Assembly (NCBI GenBank): GCA_031554725.1
Contig: JAVBUZ010000072.1
Coordinates: forward strand, 1 to 48,726
Direction: 5' to 3'
Source of the DNA: JAVBUZ01 sp031554725
GTDB lineage: Bacteria; Bacillota; Clostridia; Lachnospirales; Lachnospiraceae
DNA: 48,726 nt
This document shows, piece by piece, positions 16,466 through 26,015 of the stretch. Both the position numbers and the translations under genes were made by a program. Each line of letters begins with the position of its first letter. Positions within the stretch are counted from its first letter, which is position 1. The notes under the pieces are model-generated. The model saw only the letters and a program-made list of their open reading frames with translations, was not told the DNA's origin and ran no database searches.

Positions 16466-16502
16466 AAGAAAAGACATCTTACCCTTTATGGTTAAGATGT
16501 CT
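16466..16502 (-). terminator. Terminator after the ketopantoate-reductase-like gene
   Basis: AGACATCTTAACC and GGGTAAGATGTCT form a long stem on the minus strand followed by TTTTCTT, 14 bases past the stop codon. It separates the gene pair above from the regulator gene below. Confidence 0.8.
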
Positions 16503-16515
16503 CCTTTAAATGTTC

Positions 16516-17463
16516 TTATTTTTTCATTACTTGCAAATATTTTTCTACAACCTCATCATAGGACTTCCAAACCTTCATCGGCAATCCGCAATCTAATCCG
16601 TCTTCTAAAACCTCTTTATAACCCGCAATCCACTCTGATAAGCCTTTTTTCATGTGGTTATTCACCATTTCCATTGTATTTGTATCAAGAAACATTTTTT
16701 GCATAGTGTGTGCCACAATGAATGTCGGAAGCTTAAATAAATTTGCTGGAAAGGTTTTATTTACAGGTACACCATGTAAACGGCACACTTCTATGCCTTC
16801 GCGAAATGCTTTTACCATCTTTTTAATTGCCTGATAATCATTTGCAAAGCTTAAAAAATCTCCGTTTTCTAGTACAGCACCTGCAGTGATGGATTGTTGT
16901 AGGTAATGTACCTTAAGCCAATCAAATATTTTTTCATCATATTCCGTCTTAACCCCAACTCCATTTAATCCTTTTTGTAAATCGTCAATGCCAAGCTTAC
17001 AATTTCCACCTAGCCTAGTCGCTTCATCAAAAACTATGACTTCTAATCCACTACCATCACGCCCTCCACCCACACTTGAGGGAAAAGCTATTATAAACTT
17101 ATCTTCTGATATGTAATTCTCAATCTCTGCCTTGATATCCCAGTTGTTCTGCATAAACGCAAAATATTTGGTATTGTTTTTATGCTCTGTTAGTGTAGGT
17201 AAAACATCATGTAATTGACATCTATTTACTGCAACTAAGATGCCGTCATATTGACCAGATATTTTTTTAACGCAAGTTGGAAAAAACACTGATTTTTTAT
17301 AGTCCGCTGATTTTTCTCGTAAGTCTTTAACCGCAATAGTTATTCCTTTTGAAATTTCCTCATAATGTTCTGGCTTTACCAAAATGTCCACTTCATTCGC
17401 TCGCGACAACAGCCATGCATATGTTATTCCTATCGTTCCAGCACCGTATATTAAATATTTCAT
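16516..17463 (-). CDS. Ketopantoate-reductase-like oxidoreductase (ApbA/PanE family)
   Basis: A 315-residue NADP-binding protein. The Rossmann motif YGAGTIGITYAWLL begins at residue 4, and the C-terminal helical domain typical of 6-phosphogluconate-dehydrogenase-like folds follows. Family members reduce 2-dehydropantoate to pantoate for coenzyme A synthesis, but many homologues without this activity exist and the match here is moderate (GGGRDGSGLEV in place of the usual hinge). I chose the ATG at 17463, with AAAGGAGAAAGT before it; the longer frame runs into the neighbouring gene. It follows dihydrofolate reductase by 10 bases, so the two form a pair. The true substrate is uncertain. Confidence 0.78.
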   Translation of the reverse strand: MKYLIYGAGTIGITYAWLLSRANEVDILVKPEHYEEISKGITIAVKDLREKSADYKKSVFFPTCVKKISGQYDGILVAVNRCQLHDVLPTLTEHKNNTKYFAFMQNNWDIKAEIENYISEDKFIIAFPSSVGGGRDGSGLEVIVFDEATRLGGNCKLGIDDLQKGLNGVGVKTEYDEKIFDWLKVHYLQQSITAGAVLENGDFLSFANDYQAIKKMVKAFREGIEVCRLHGVPVNKTFPANLFKLPTFIVAHTMQKMFLDTNTMEMVNNHMKKGLSEWIAGYKEVLEDGLDCGLPMKVWKSYDEVVEKYLQVMKK

Positions 17464-17473
17464 ACTTTCTCCT

Positions 17474-17959
17474 TTAAAACACCAAATCTTTTTTTGTATA
17501 AGTAACATAAGAGTACGATATCTCTCCCTCAAATGTCTCATCAATTTCCTTCTCATACAAATTCAAGTCAAACTGTGGAAAGAATGTATCTCCTTCCACT
17601 TCAATATCTATTTCCGTTATATACATTTTCTGAACCAAAGGCATAGCCTCTTTATATAACCCTGCCCCACCTGATATGTAGACATTTTTATCACTGTCTT
17701 TTACCAGTTCCAATGCTTCTTTTAATGATTTTGCTGTATATAGGTTTTCGCCTTCAAAGGTTTTGGTTGTGGAAACAACGATATTCATTCTATTAGGCAG
17801 TGGTCTTCCGATTTCCTCATAAGAACGTCTTCCCATAACAACAATGTTCCCTGTTGTTAGTTCACGAAATCGTTTCTGCTCGCCTTTAATTTTCCAAGGA
17901 ATCATTCCCTTATTTCCAATCACATGATTTTTATCATGCGCAACAATTAAGCCTATCAT
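17474..17959 (-). CDS. folA: Dihydrofolate reductase
   Basis: A 161-residue enzyme reducing dihydrofolate to tetrahydrofolate with NADPH. Conserved landmarks: IVAHDKNHVIGNKGMIPWKI (active-site loop, with IPW), VVMGRRSYEEIG (NADPH site), LPNRMNIVVS and ISGGAGLYKEA, and the C-terminal GDTFFP. Length is normal. I prefer the ATG at 17959, with GGGAGAA eight bases ahead, over the in-frame ATG at 17977. It seems chromosomal rather than a trimethoprim-resistance cassette: no integron or repeat signs are nearby. Confidence 0.95.
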   Translation of the reverse strand: MIGLIVAHDKNHVIGNKGMIPWKIKGEQKRFRELTTGNIVVMGRRSYEEIGRPLPNRMNIVVSTTKTFEGENLYTAKSLKEALELVKDSDKNVYISGGAGLYKEAMPLVQKMYITEIDIEVEGDTFFPQFDLNLYEKEIDETFEGEISYSYVTYTKKDLVF

Positions 17960-18038
17960 TTTATTTTCTCCCATCATGGTTTACTGCCACTGTACCAAAT
18001 GTCCATCCTAATCCTTTTTATTTGCATTAACTAAAATG

Positions 18039-21000
18039 TTATTTAAATTTCAAATAACATAATATTTTGGAAATCATATCATCAAAGTCAATTGGCTTTC
18101 CAATATGATCGTTCATTCCAGCTGCCGTACAAATGTCAACATCCTCCCTAAAGGAGTTGGCAGTAAGTGCAATAATTGGAACATTACTAAAGCTTCTGAT
18201 AATTTTAGTTGCTTCAATACCATCCATTATTGGCATTTGAACATCCATTAGAATAATATCATATTTATCTGGGTTCTCAGTAACGGCTTTTACCGCATCA
18301 GCACCATTTTCAACAACATCAATTGATATTTCTGTTTGCTCCAATAGGGAAATTACAATCTCCTGGTTGATAAGATTATCCTCTGCAAGCAATAATTTGC
18401 AGTTGCTGAACGTTTGAGTCTTTACAATAGAAGCTTCCGCATCCATAGAAGAACCACTAATTATATCATCTATAATGTTAAAAATTGCCGACTTAAATAA
18501 TGGTTTGGGTAGAAATCTTGAAATTCCAGCCGCAGTGGCCTCTTTTTCAATTATACTCCAATCGGATATTGATATCATAATGACATTTATACTTTCGGAA
18601 ACTACTTTCCTAATAGATTGTATTGTTTCAATACCATTTAAGCCTTCCATTTGATAATCCGTAAAGATAATGTTATATACATTATCCTGTAAGATAGACA
18701 GCTTTACTTTTTCAACAGCAAGTTCGCCATCATTTATAATATCACATGATATTCCCACCTGTGACATAATCCGGCTAAAATATTTAAGTACAAGTGGATC
18801 GTCATCGATTACAAGAACACGTAGTTTTTCATACGCGGCTTTCTTATAGTAAATATTTTTTTTGTTTATGTCCTTTTCTAATATTACATTGAAATAGAAG
18901 CGACTACCCTCACCTAGCTTACTAGTAACACCAATTTCTCCACCCATCATTTCAACAATCTTCTTCGAAATGGCTAGACCTAGACCCGTACCTCCATAAT
19001 TTTGGCTGATTTTAGAATTAGCCTGCTCAAAGGATGAAAATAACTTAGGGATTTGTTCCGAAGAAATACCAATACCATTATCTATAATTTCAACAAAAAT
19101 TTCCGCGGTATTGTCATCAATTGACTTTTGCGTAGTATTAATCTGTACAGTTCCATAATCCTTGGTGAATTTTATGGCATTCGATAAAATATTTGTAATT
19201 ACTTGGGAAAACCTTAATTCGTCTCCGATAAAATATTCCGTGACGTCCGCGTCCAAATTGACTACAAGATTAATTTTCTTCTCCTCTGCTTTTACTGCAA
19301 TAACATTACAAATGTTTTCAAGCATCTTATCAAAGCTAAAGGAATCCATGTTAAGCTCCATCTTATTGGCATCAATTTTTGACATATCAAGAATATCATT
19401 AATTAGTGCTAGTAAATGTTTTGATGCATTACTTACTTTTTCAAAGCAGTACTTCATCCTATCACTGCTGTCAGAATTTAATCCAATTTGAGTCATACCA
19501 ATAATTGCATTCATTGGCGTTCTAATTTCATGGCTCATATTTGCCAGGAACTCACTCTTAGCCCTTGCATTACTCTCAGCTACATGCTTTGCTGCAATTA
19601 AGTCATGTTCATTCTGCTTAATGATTGCAAGCATTTTCTTATATTCACGCAAATCTCGGGCAAAGGCCGCTAACCTATATCCGTCATAATAATTAACTTT
19701 TACAAATGTGACTTCTACTGGAATTTCTTCACCCAGCAAAGACTGATGAGTCCATTCAAATACCGTTTTTCCCTTCTCTAAAACTTCATCAAGTGCCTCC
19801 TGGAATGCTTCTTTTGATGTTTTGTTCTTCTTTTGGAATTCTGGTGAGAATGCCCAAAAATTATTAATAAAAATGCTCTTATCAGCAATACCAAACAGCT
19901 CGCATGCCGCATCGTTGCAGTCAATCATTTTATGGTGCTCATCCCAAAACGAAAAACAAATAGAAGTAGCATCAATCATAATTTTATTGCGCTCATTAGC
20001 CTCAAGAGCCTCTCTATTTGCCTTATATTCCGCTCTCAAATCACGAGCATAAGCAATTACTCTAAAAGAATCCCCATAACTAATTTTTTTCATTGTAATT
20101 TCTACTGGAATATTTTCATCGCTCAAAGATCGATGCATCCATTTAAAAACAACTTCATTTCCTGTAATTGCCTTTTTAACATATTTTAAGTACATATCCT
20201 TTGATTTTTTGCCATTCAATTGTTCAGAAGGACTCAAAAGATAAAAATTATCGATATATTCTTTTTTTGAAGACACATTAAAAAGGATCAATGTAGCTTG
20301 ATTGCAATCAATAATATTAATATTGTTATCCCAAATTGTACTTGCCAGCGGGCTGGCATCAAGCATCAAGGTAGCAAGATTCTCCGCCTCTCTCAATTTA
20401 TCTGCCATAGATTTATTTGGAAGCTCATTTATCCTCATATCATTTAACAACATGCTTGCATTTTTTTCTATGATATCAAATGCATCATTGCAAGTTCCTG
20501 CAAACGCTCCCTCAACAATCTTGTTTTCAAAATATAACACACCTCTGACTTCACTTGCTAAAGAAATAGGAATACACATAATAGACTTATATGCATTGGA
20601 TTTAAAATATTCATCCGTATCAAATCCTTTCGCCGCTGATGGAGAGTCAATAATTACACACTCGCTGGCACGATAAACATAATTAATAATTCTTAACGGA
20701 AACATATTTTCATTATAGTTGCTATCAAGCGACAAAATAGCACCATCTTTTTCAGCATGGCATTCCATTTTTAGTTCATAGCTTTCATCCTTTGCATGCA
20801 ATAAATATATATGCTGTGCTCCTGTATTTTCTAGAAGAGCCTTTATAAGTTCATCCACAGATAGATAATCATTCTCATATGCACTATCATTTTCGCCACT
20901 TAACGAACTATCAGAATTAGATTCTAGGTCCGAGCTACTTCGTATCATATTGTCAATCCATGATAAAGAAAATAGCTCTTCATAGGAGTCCTTCATATGT

Positions 21001-24000
21001 TTGAGTTTTCCTTCTGCACCCCAAAGAGAATAGGTGTGATAGGCATTTTGTAAATGTGCGACAGCCGAATCATAACCTTTTATTTGCATAAAATAAGGAA
21101 TTGCCAGTTCTGAAATCATAGCAATATAAAGTTTTCTGCCATTGTTTTTCGCTTCCCTAATTGCCTTATTGTAAAGAACAACCGTTTCTGAAATATTATG
21201 CTCCATTGCCTTTATTTCCGCTTCTATGGCAGTGTATAGATGCTGGAAATTCATCGGTGCACTTTCCGCATGAACTTTGAGCCATGCCTGATTTTCTTTC
21301 AAAGTTTCTAGCAATTGTTTTTTTTCAGTTTCTTCCATTTTATCAGAAGCTAACCGCTTACATATAGATAACGAATGGATAAAATTATGCTGCGCCTCTA
21401 CAGAGAAACATGTAACAAACGACATTAACGGTTTTGCTGCTTTTGTCAGTTCAAATGCTGTTTCATAATCAAGGAAAATGGTAGCCCACATAGCCTTCAA
21501 GGTGTAATGATAGCAAAGAGCCATTATATTATTGCTCTTTGTATTTCTTTCAATAAAGCTTTCAATCTCAAAGGCTTCACCTCTTAAGGATTTATAAAAT
21601 TGCTCAAAATTTATAAACGTCTCAAAGGCATGATTATTTCCAGTCTTTTTTGCAAATGCAATCGCGGCATCACTCTCTAAATTCAGTTCTTCAATATTCT
21701 CACATGTTTCTAAAATCGCATTAAGTGTTGTATAGTGCGTGAAACAAGCAAATTCAAAATCACCGAATTCAACATTTCCTTTTAGTGATTCACGCGCATA
21801 AGGAATACTCTTTTTCACATCATCTACCCAATGGATATAAAGCAGTGACAGTAAATGATATATTCTCGCACGCTCATACGGATAGTTATGCTTTTCTGTT
21901 TTCTCTATACAGTACATAGCTGATTCATAAGCAAGCTTATAATCTTTTCTAAATGATATTAATGACATTCCCACGAATCCGTACAAATGAAGACCATCTG
22001 CTGTATAACCATGTTCTAAAACACGCCTTGTCCCTGTAATCGCAAGCCAAAAACAGATAAGAGGATTTCCAAAAAAGCTTGCCGCAGCAATACGGGCATA
22101 GATTTTTAATATTGCATTCTGCACTGGGTCATTTGTCGGCTCTACTGAGTCCATTCCTTTAAAATCACATTTATTAATTGTAAGATAAAATTCTGTTATT
22201 TCATTATCAATAATTTCTGAAAGATTCTGCTCTGGAAAATCAATTCCATAATTACTTAAGAAAGTAAAAGCTACCTTGGTAACCTGATTATAGTCTCCTC
22301 TATTTGAATGGCTTACCGCCTGTTCGCAGCAGTTCTCCGTTAAGTCAAGCGGATTATCTGCAAGATTAATAAGCATGTCGTATACTTCGTCGGCCTGCTC
22401 ATAGTTTGCTGCCTGACATAATGTCAGATGATATTCACGGTAAACATCAAAGTGGAACTTACTATCGGTTTCAATTACATCGGCAAATTCATTAATAATA
22501 TTCTCAAACAAACGAAGAGCTGTATCAAACGCTGACAGACGTCCTGAAATACAAGCTGCGTTATAAAGTACCTGAGCTGCTTTTTTTCGCTCTTCGATTT
22601 CAACAATAATTGATGCAGCTTTTGAATAATGCTCAGCTATAGAAAGTAGCGCCTTGGAGTCAACATTATCAGACATTGCTTTTTGGTATAAATCAGCAAT
22701 TGCAAAATGTACCTTTTTCTTCTTATCATCAGACATAACTGTGTAATATGCCTGCTGAAATCTATCATGACAGAAATCAAAGCTTACTTTGTCACCATCT
22801 GAACGCTTCCTTGATGGCCTTATTATTTCAGCCAAAACTGCTGGCTTTAAAAGCTCTATAACAGAGTCACTATCTTTGCCAGAAATCTGTGCAAGCAGAC
22901 TCAAATCAACGTTTTGACCTATACATGCACCAAGCGAAAGCAGTTCCACTGTTTCATCAGGCAATGTAGACATATTATTGATAAGGAAATCAACAACATT
23001 ATCATTAGCCTTAAGGTTACTAAAGTCTTCAATATTCCACTCAAACTTCTGCAAAGACGGGGAAAAACGTATAAGTTTTTTTGTATAACCATATTTTAGA
23101 AGTTGAATGATATAAAAGGGGTTTCCCAAGGTTTTATCATATATAACCGATGCAAGCTCCATGCTATCGGTAGGTTCGTTATTAAAGGAATCTGCAATCA
23201 TTTTTGCAATAGAATCCCTGTTAATACCTTGTAGCTCAATACTTCGAATATTTCCGCCATACTGCTTAATTTTTTTCATAGTATGAATAAGCTGATGAGA
23301 ATCATCAACTTCATTGTCTCTGTAACAAGAAATAATAAACAAACCATTTATCTGATCATTTATCATTATTTCTTCTAATATTTCAAGCGACCCCATATCT
23401 GCAATATGTATATCGTCAATAAACATTACCAACGGTTGATTTATTGATGCTGCCACCGCAAAGAACTTTTGAAGAGCCTTTTTAAATCTTGCCTGTTCTT
23501 CAATAAGCGAAAGCGAAAACGAATCCTCTTGAACACCAATAACACGTTCCAGTTTTGGTATCTTTTCTGTAAGAAGCTTGCCATCCTGTAGCAATGCTTT
23601 TTTTAGCTTGCTAGCCCAACGCTCCATTACATATTCATTTTCAGACAAAATATAATCGCAGAATTGTTCAATAGCTCTAAAGAAAGCATAATATGGCACA
23701 TTTCTTTGATACTGATCAAATTTTCCACTGATAAATATTCCGTTTGAATTCGAAATGGTATTCTGAATCTGATTTACAAGAGTGGTCTTGCCAGTACCAG
23801 AATATCCCCCAACTGTTACAAAGCATTTCCCCTTAACTAAGAAATCCTGATAAATTTCAACTAGCTGGGCAACTTCACGCTCACGTCCATAAAATCTTTT
23901 GGATAGTTCAAATTTATTAGAGTAGTCTTCTTTTCCCAATTCAAAGTTTTCAATATTACCATTTTTATCTAATGCCTGTAGGCACTTGTTTAGATCAGCT

Positions 24001-24788
24001 AAAATCCCCTCTGCACTTGAATATCTATCCTCAGGCATTTTTGACATGAGCTTCTCAATAATTGCCGAAATCATTTTAGGAGTCTCAGGCTTTACCTGCT
24101 CTACGGTCAAAGGTGTTTTGGCAAGATGGGAATAAATCAACTCGGTAGGACTATCAGACTCAAATGGCAACCTGCCGCAAAGCATTTCATAAAAGGTAAC
24201 TCCAAGTGAGTAAAAATCGGTACGAAAATCAATTGCCCTATTCATTCTCTTTGTCTGTTCTGGCGCAATATATTTTAGGGTTCCTACATTCAAAGCAATA
24301 TCCTGAGGCTTTTCATAAGCGAACTCAGATGCATTCGCCAAGTCAATAATTTTGGCAGACTGGTTCTTGAAATCATATACTATGTTGGAGGGCTTTATAT
24401 CCTTGTGAATAATCCCACTATTATGAATATCTAAAAGACCACTTGTAATCTGCACAGCAGTCTCCAAAAACTGCTTTACCGTAAATCCTTTCGAATAAAT
24501 ATAATCTGAAAGCGGAATACCAATGCAGTATTCCATTACAACATAGTAATTGTCTTCATACTCTGTATAATCTAAGGCCTTTCCAACATATGGACTTTCT
24601 ATTGCAGCTGACATTTTATATTCATTTTTAATCTTTAATAATTTATGTTCATCGTTATACAAGCTAGAATTAATTGTTTTCATAACAACCTTCTCATTTG
24701 TATCGTTATTTATAGCTGTGTACACAATGGTGTTATATGAGCTGTGAGTTTTTTCTATAATACTATATTTATGACTTTGGCCAATCAT
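18039..24788 (-). CDS. Giant hybrid: Ser/Thr kinase, AAA ATPase, GAF, PAS, histidine kinase, two receivers
   Basis: A 2249-residue single protein. Residues about 8-275 are a Hanks-type kinase with VVMK (K37), HKDIKPSN (H128-D130, in place of HRD) and DLA (D149, in place of DFG). Residues about 299-520 are an AAA_16/predicted ATPase with Walker A GGYSGTGKTT (327-336) and Walker B FIDD (D458, D459). About 520-1300 is helical and repeat-like (TPR-type). A GAF-like domain is at about 1308-1455, PAS domains at about 1469-1586 and 1600-1715, the HisKA histidine is H1753 (SHEIRTPMN), an HATPase follows with DNGIGIS and GGTGLGLAI, and two receiver domains carry D2044 (FTDYQME) and D2182 (LMDVQMP). 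No membrane helix. AAAGGAG precedes the ATG. The gene stands alone, so its target is unknown. Confidence 0.93.
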   Translation of the reverse strand: MIGQSHKYSIIEKTHSSYNTIVYTAINNDTNEKVVMKTINSSLYNDEHKLLKIKNEYKMSAAIESPYVGKALDYTEYEDNYYVVMEYCIGIPLSDYIYSKGFTVKQFLETAVQITSGLLDIHNSGIIHKDIKPSNIVYDFKNQSAKIIDLANASEFAYEKPQDIALNVGTLKYIAPEQTKRMNRAIDFRTDFYSLGVTFYEMLCGRLPFESDSPTELIYSHLAKTPLTVEQVKPETPKMISAIIEKLMSKMPEDRYSSAEGILADLNKCLQALDKNGNIENFELGKEDYSNKFELSKRFYGREREVAQLVEIYQDFLVKGKCFVTVGGYSGTGKTTLVNQIQNTISNSNGIFISGKFDQYQRNVPYYAFFRAIEQFCDYILSENEYVMERWASKLKKALLQDGKLLTEKIPKLERVIGVQEDSFSLSLIEEQARFKKALQKFFAVAASINQPLVMFIDDIHIADMGSLEILEEIMINDQINGLFIISCYRDNEVDDSHQLIHTMKKIKQYGGNIRSIELQGINRDSIAKMIADSFNNEPTDSMELASVIYDKTLGNPFYIIQLLKYGYTKKLIRFSPSLQKFEWNIEDFSNLKANDNVVDFLINNMSTLPDETVELLSLGACIGQNVDLSLLAQISGKDSDSVIELLKPAVLAEIIRPSRKRSDGDKVSFDFCHDRFQQAYYTVMSDDKKKKVHFAIADLYQKAMSDNVDSKALLSIAEHYSKAASIIVEIEERKKAAQVLYNAACISGRLSAFDTALRLFENIINEFADVIETDSKFHFDVYREYHLTLCQAANYEQADEVYDMLINLADNPLDLTENCCEQAVSHSNRGDYNQVTKVAFTFLSNYGIDFPEQNLSEIIDNEITEFYLTINKCDFKGMDSVEPTNDPVQNAILKIYARIAAASFFGNPLICFWLAITGTRRVLEHGYTADGLHLYGFVGMSLISFRKDYKLAYESAMYCIEKTEKHNYPYERARIYHLLSLLYIHWVDDVKKSIPYARESLKGNVEFGDFEFACFTHYTTLNAILETCENIEELNLESDAAIAFAKKTGNNHAFETFINFEQFYKSLRGEAFEIESFIERNTKSNNIMALCYHYTLKAMWATIFLDYETAFELTKAAKPLMSFVTCFSVEAQHNFIHSLSICKRLASDKMEETEKKQLLETLKENQAWLKVHAESAPMNFQHLYTAIEAEIKAMEHNISETVVLYNKAIREAKNNGRKLYIAMISELAIPYFMQIKGYDSAVAHLQNAYHTYSLWGAEGKLKHMKDSYEELFSLSWIDNMIRSSSDLESNSDSSLSGENDSAYENDYLSVDELIKALLENTGAQHIYLLHAKDESYELKMECHAEKDGAILSLDSNYNENMFPLRIINYVYRASECVIIDSPSAAKGFDTDEYFKSNAYKSIMCIPISLASEVRGVLYFENKIVEGAFAGTCNDAFDIIEKNASMLLNDMRINELPNKSMADKLREAENLATLMLDASPLASTIWDNNINIIDCNQATLILFNVSSKKEYIDNFYLLSPSEQLNGKKSKDMYLKYVKKAITGNEVVFKWMHRSLSDENIPVEITMKKISYGDSFRVIAYARDLRAEYKANREALEANERNKIMIDATSICFSFWDEHHKMIDCNDAACELFGIADKSIFINNFWAFSPEFQKKNKTSKEAFQEALDEVLEKGKTVFEWTHQSLLGEEIPVEVTFVKVNYYDGYRLAAFARDLREYKKMLAIIKQNEHDLIAAKHVAESNARAKSEFLANMSHEIRTPMNAIIGMTQIGLNSDSSDRMKYCFEKVSNASKHLLALINDILDMSKIDANKMELNMDSFSFDKMLENICNVIAVKAEEKKINLVVNLDADVTEYFIGDELRFSQVITNILSNAIKFTKDYGTVQINTTQKSIDDNTAEIFVEIIDNGIGISSEQIPKLFSSFEQANSKISQNYGGTGLGLAISKKIVEMMGGEIGVTSKLGEGSRFYFNVILEKDINKKNIYYKKAAYEKLRVLVIDDDPLVLKYFSRIMSQVGISCDIINDGELAVEKVKLSILQDNVYNIIFTDYQMEGLNGIETIQSIRKVVSESINVIMISISDWSIIEKEATAAGISRFLPKPLFKSAIFNIIDDIISGSSMDAEASIVKTQTFSNCKLLLAEDNLINQEIVISLLEQTEISIDVVENGADAVKAVTENPDKYDIILMDVQMPIMDGIEATKIIRSFSNVPIIALTANSFREDVDICTAAGMNDHIGKPIDFDDMISKILCYLKFK

Positions 24789-24867
24789 TTAGAAAATCTC
24801 CTTTTTAATCATATCTGATGTAATCTCACGTGTCTTTTATATTTCTCTAAGCTTTATCACTGCCAAT

Positions 24868-24873
24868 ATTATA
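24868..24873 (-). promoter_or_regulatory. Probable -10 element for the giant kinase gene
   Basis: A perfect TATAAT on the minus strand, about 80 bases before the start codon and just past the LacI terminator. No convincing -35 is seen. Confidence 0.35.
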
Positions 24874-24886
24874 GCACATTTTTCAT

Positions 24887-24917
24887 AAAAAAAGCACCCA
24901 GCATTTCCACTGGGCGC
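24887..24917 (-). terminator. Terminator of the galactan operon, after the LacI gene
   Basis: GCGCCCA pairs with TGGGTGC around ten bases, followed by seven T on the minus strand, a few bases past the LacI stop codon. Confidence 0.85.
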
Positions 24918-24924
24918 CTTCCGC

Positions 24925-25899
24925 CTAATTTGTGGATTTACGGAACGTAATATCATAATCCACCATTATCTTAGTTTCGTATTCTCTTCCCATTAAGCAT
25001 TGAATCATCTGCTTGCCCGCAATATTTCCCATCTGACTTGCTGCTACCTTCACCGAAGTAACCGCAGGGGAATAGCACTCTAAATTAGGGCTGTTATAAA
25101 GAGAAGCAACTGCAATATCCATTGGAATCCGATAGCCCTCTGCCTGAAGTCTGGACATAATCATTGTACAAACCTCATCATCTCCACATATAACACATTC
25201 TATCTTTTGCGCAATAAGATTTCCAATAATGGAATCTAAAAATTCCATTTCAACTAAACCATTATAAAATAACTGGTTCTGCTTTGGAATTCCATGTTTT
25301 GACAATGCCTTACAGAACCCGTCATACCTCTTTTTATCCACAATAAAGTTAATATCCTTTACTAAAAGAGCCAGCCTTCTAAAACCTCTTCCAATTAACA
25401 TAGAGGTCATTTTTTCTGCTGCCTCTTCGTTATCTGTATCAACCTGAATCACATTCTCATACTGGCAGCTTCCAGTGATTGCAGTTGGAAAATTCTTTTC
25501 TGTCAAATACTGAAGTGCCCTGTCATTCCCTATGCTTCTGGTCAAAATAATCCCATCTACTCTTTTGGTTTCTACAAGCTGTTGTAACTCAGATATAATA
25601 TTCTGTTTTCTTGTTGTAAGTAGGACATTATATCCAAACATGGATGCTGCTTCACAAATTCCAAGCAAACAGTTCTGAAAATATGCTCCACCGCCATAAT
25701 AAATATCTGCCGGAAGTACCACTCCAATGTTCTTGGTACTGTTTTTTACCATTTCTTTTCCTTCTGCCTGTTCTTGCTCTCTTACAAAGCTGCGAACCTT
25801 CTCTATGGTTTCTTTCCCAATTCTTCCTTTTCCCGACAATGCCCTTGAAACGGTACTTTTTGAAAGACCTAGTTCATGTGCAATTTCATCTAATGTCAT
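24925..25899 (-). CDS. LacI/GalR-family transcriptional repressor
   Basis: A 324-residue regulator. The N-terminal helix-turn-helix and hinge (TLDEIAHELGLSKSTVSRAL, residues 2-21) are typical, followed by a periplasmic-binding-protein-like effector domain (IGVVLPADIYYGG, GIILTRSIGND, CGDDEVCTMIM). It lies last in the galactan locus, behind a weak hairpin after the binding-protein gene. The best candidates for its operators are the two TTGCGCAA palindromes at 29577-29584 and 29696-29703, which surround a promoter ahead of the permeases. The inducer would be a galactose-containing sugar; this is inferred from position. Confidence 0.93.
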   Translation of the reverse strand: MTLDEIAHELGLSKSTVSRALSGKGRIGKETIEKVRSFVREQEQAEGKEMVKNSTKNIGVVLPADIYYGGGAYFQNCLLGICEAASMFGYNVLLTTRKQNIISELQQLVETKRVDGIILTRSIGNDRALQYLTEKNFPTAITGSCQYENVIQVDTDNEEAAEKMTSMLIGRGFRRLALLVKDINFIVDKKRYDGFCKALSKHGIPKQNQLFYNGLVEMEFLDSIIGNLIAQKIECVICGDDEVCTMIMSRLQAEGYRIPMDIAVASLYNSPNLECYSPAVTSVKVAASQMGNIAGKQMIQCLMGREYETKIMVDYDITFRKSTN

Positions 25900-25972
25900 T
25901 TCTACTCCCCCATCTTTTAATCCTTAGGTCTAGACTGAACACTTTTCTTTTCATTATACACCTATGAATTAA

Positions 25973-26003
25973 GAAAGGGCTACTACGATTTCCGTAGTAG
26001 TCC
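25973..26003 (-). terminator. Hairpin between binding protein and LacI gene
   Basis: CTACTACG and CGTAGTAG pair around a short loop, flanked by GGA and CCC, then TTTCTT. It lies just past the binding-protein stop codon. Read-through would yield the LacI repressor at a lower level than the transporter. Confidence 0.65.
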
Positions 26004-26015
26004 TTCTATAAATAA

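Noticed and set aside
17474..17959. Dihydrofolate reductase as a mobile trimethoprim-resistance gene
   Set aside because: No recombinase, repeat or cassette site is near, and composition matches its neighbours.
20302..20676. A 124-residue plus-strand frame inside the giant kinase gene
   Set aside because: The coding frame on the minus strand has clear domains here; this is a shadow.
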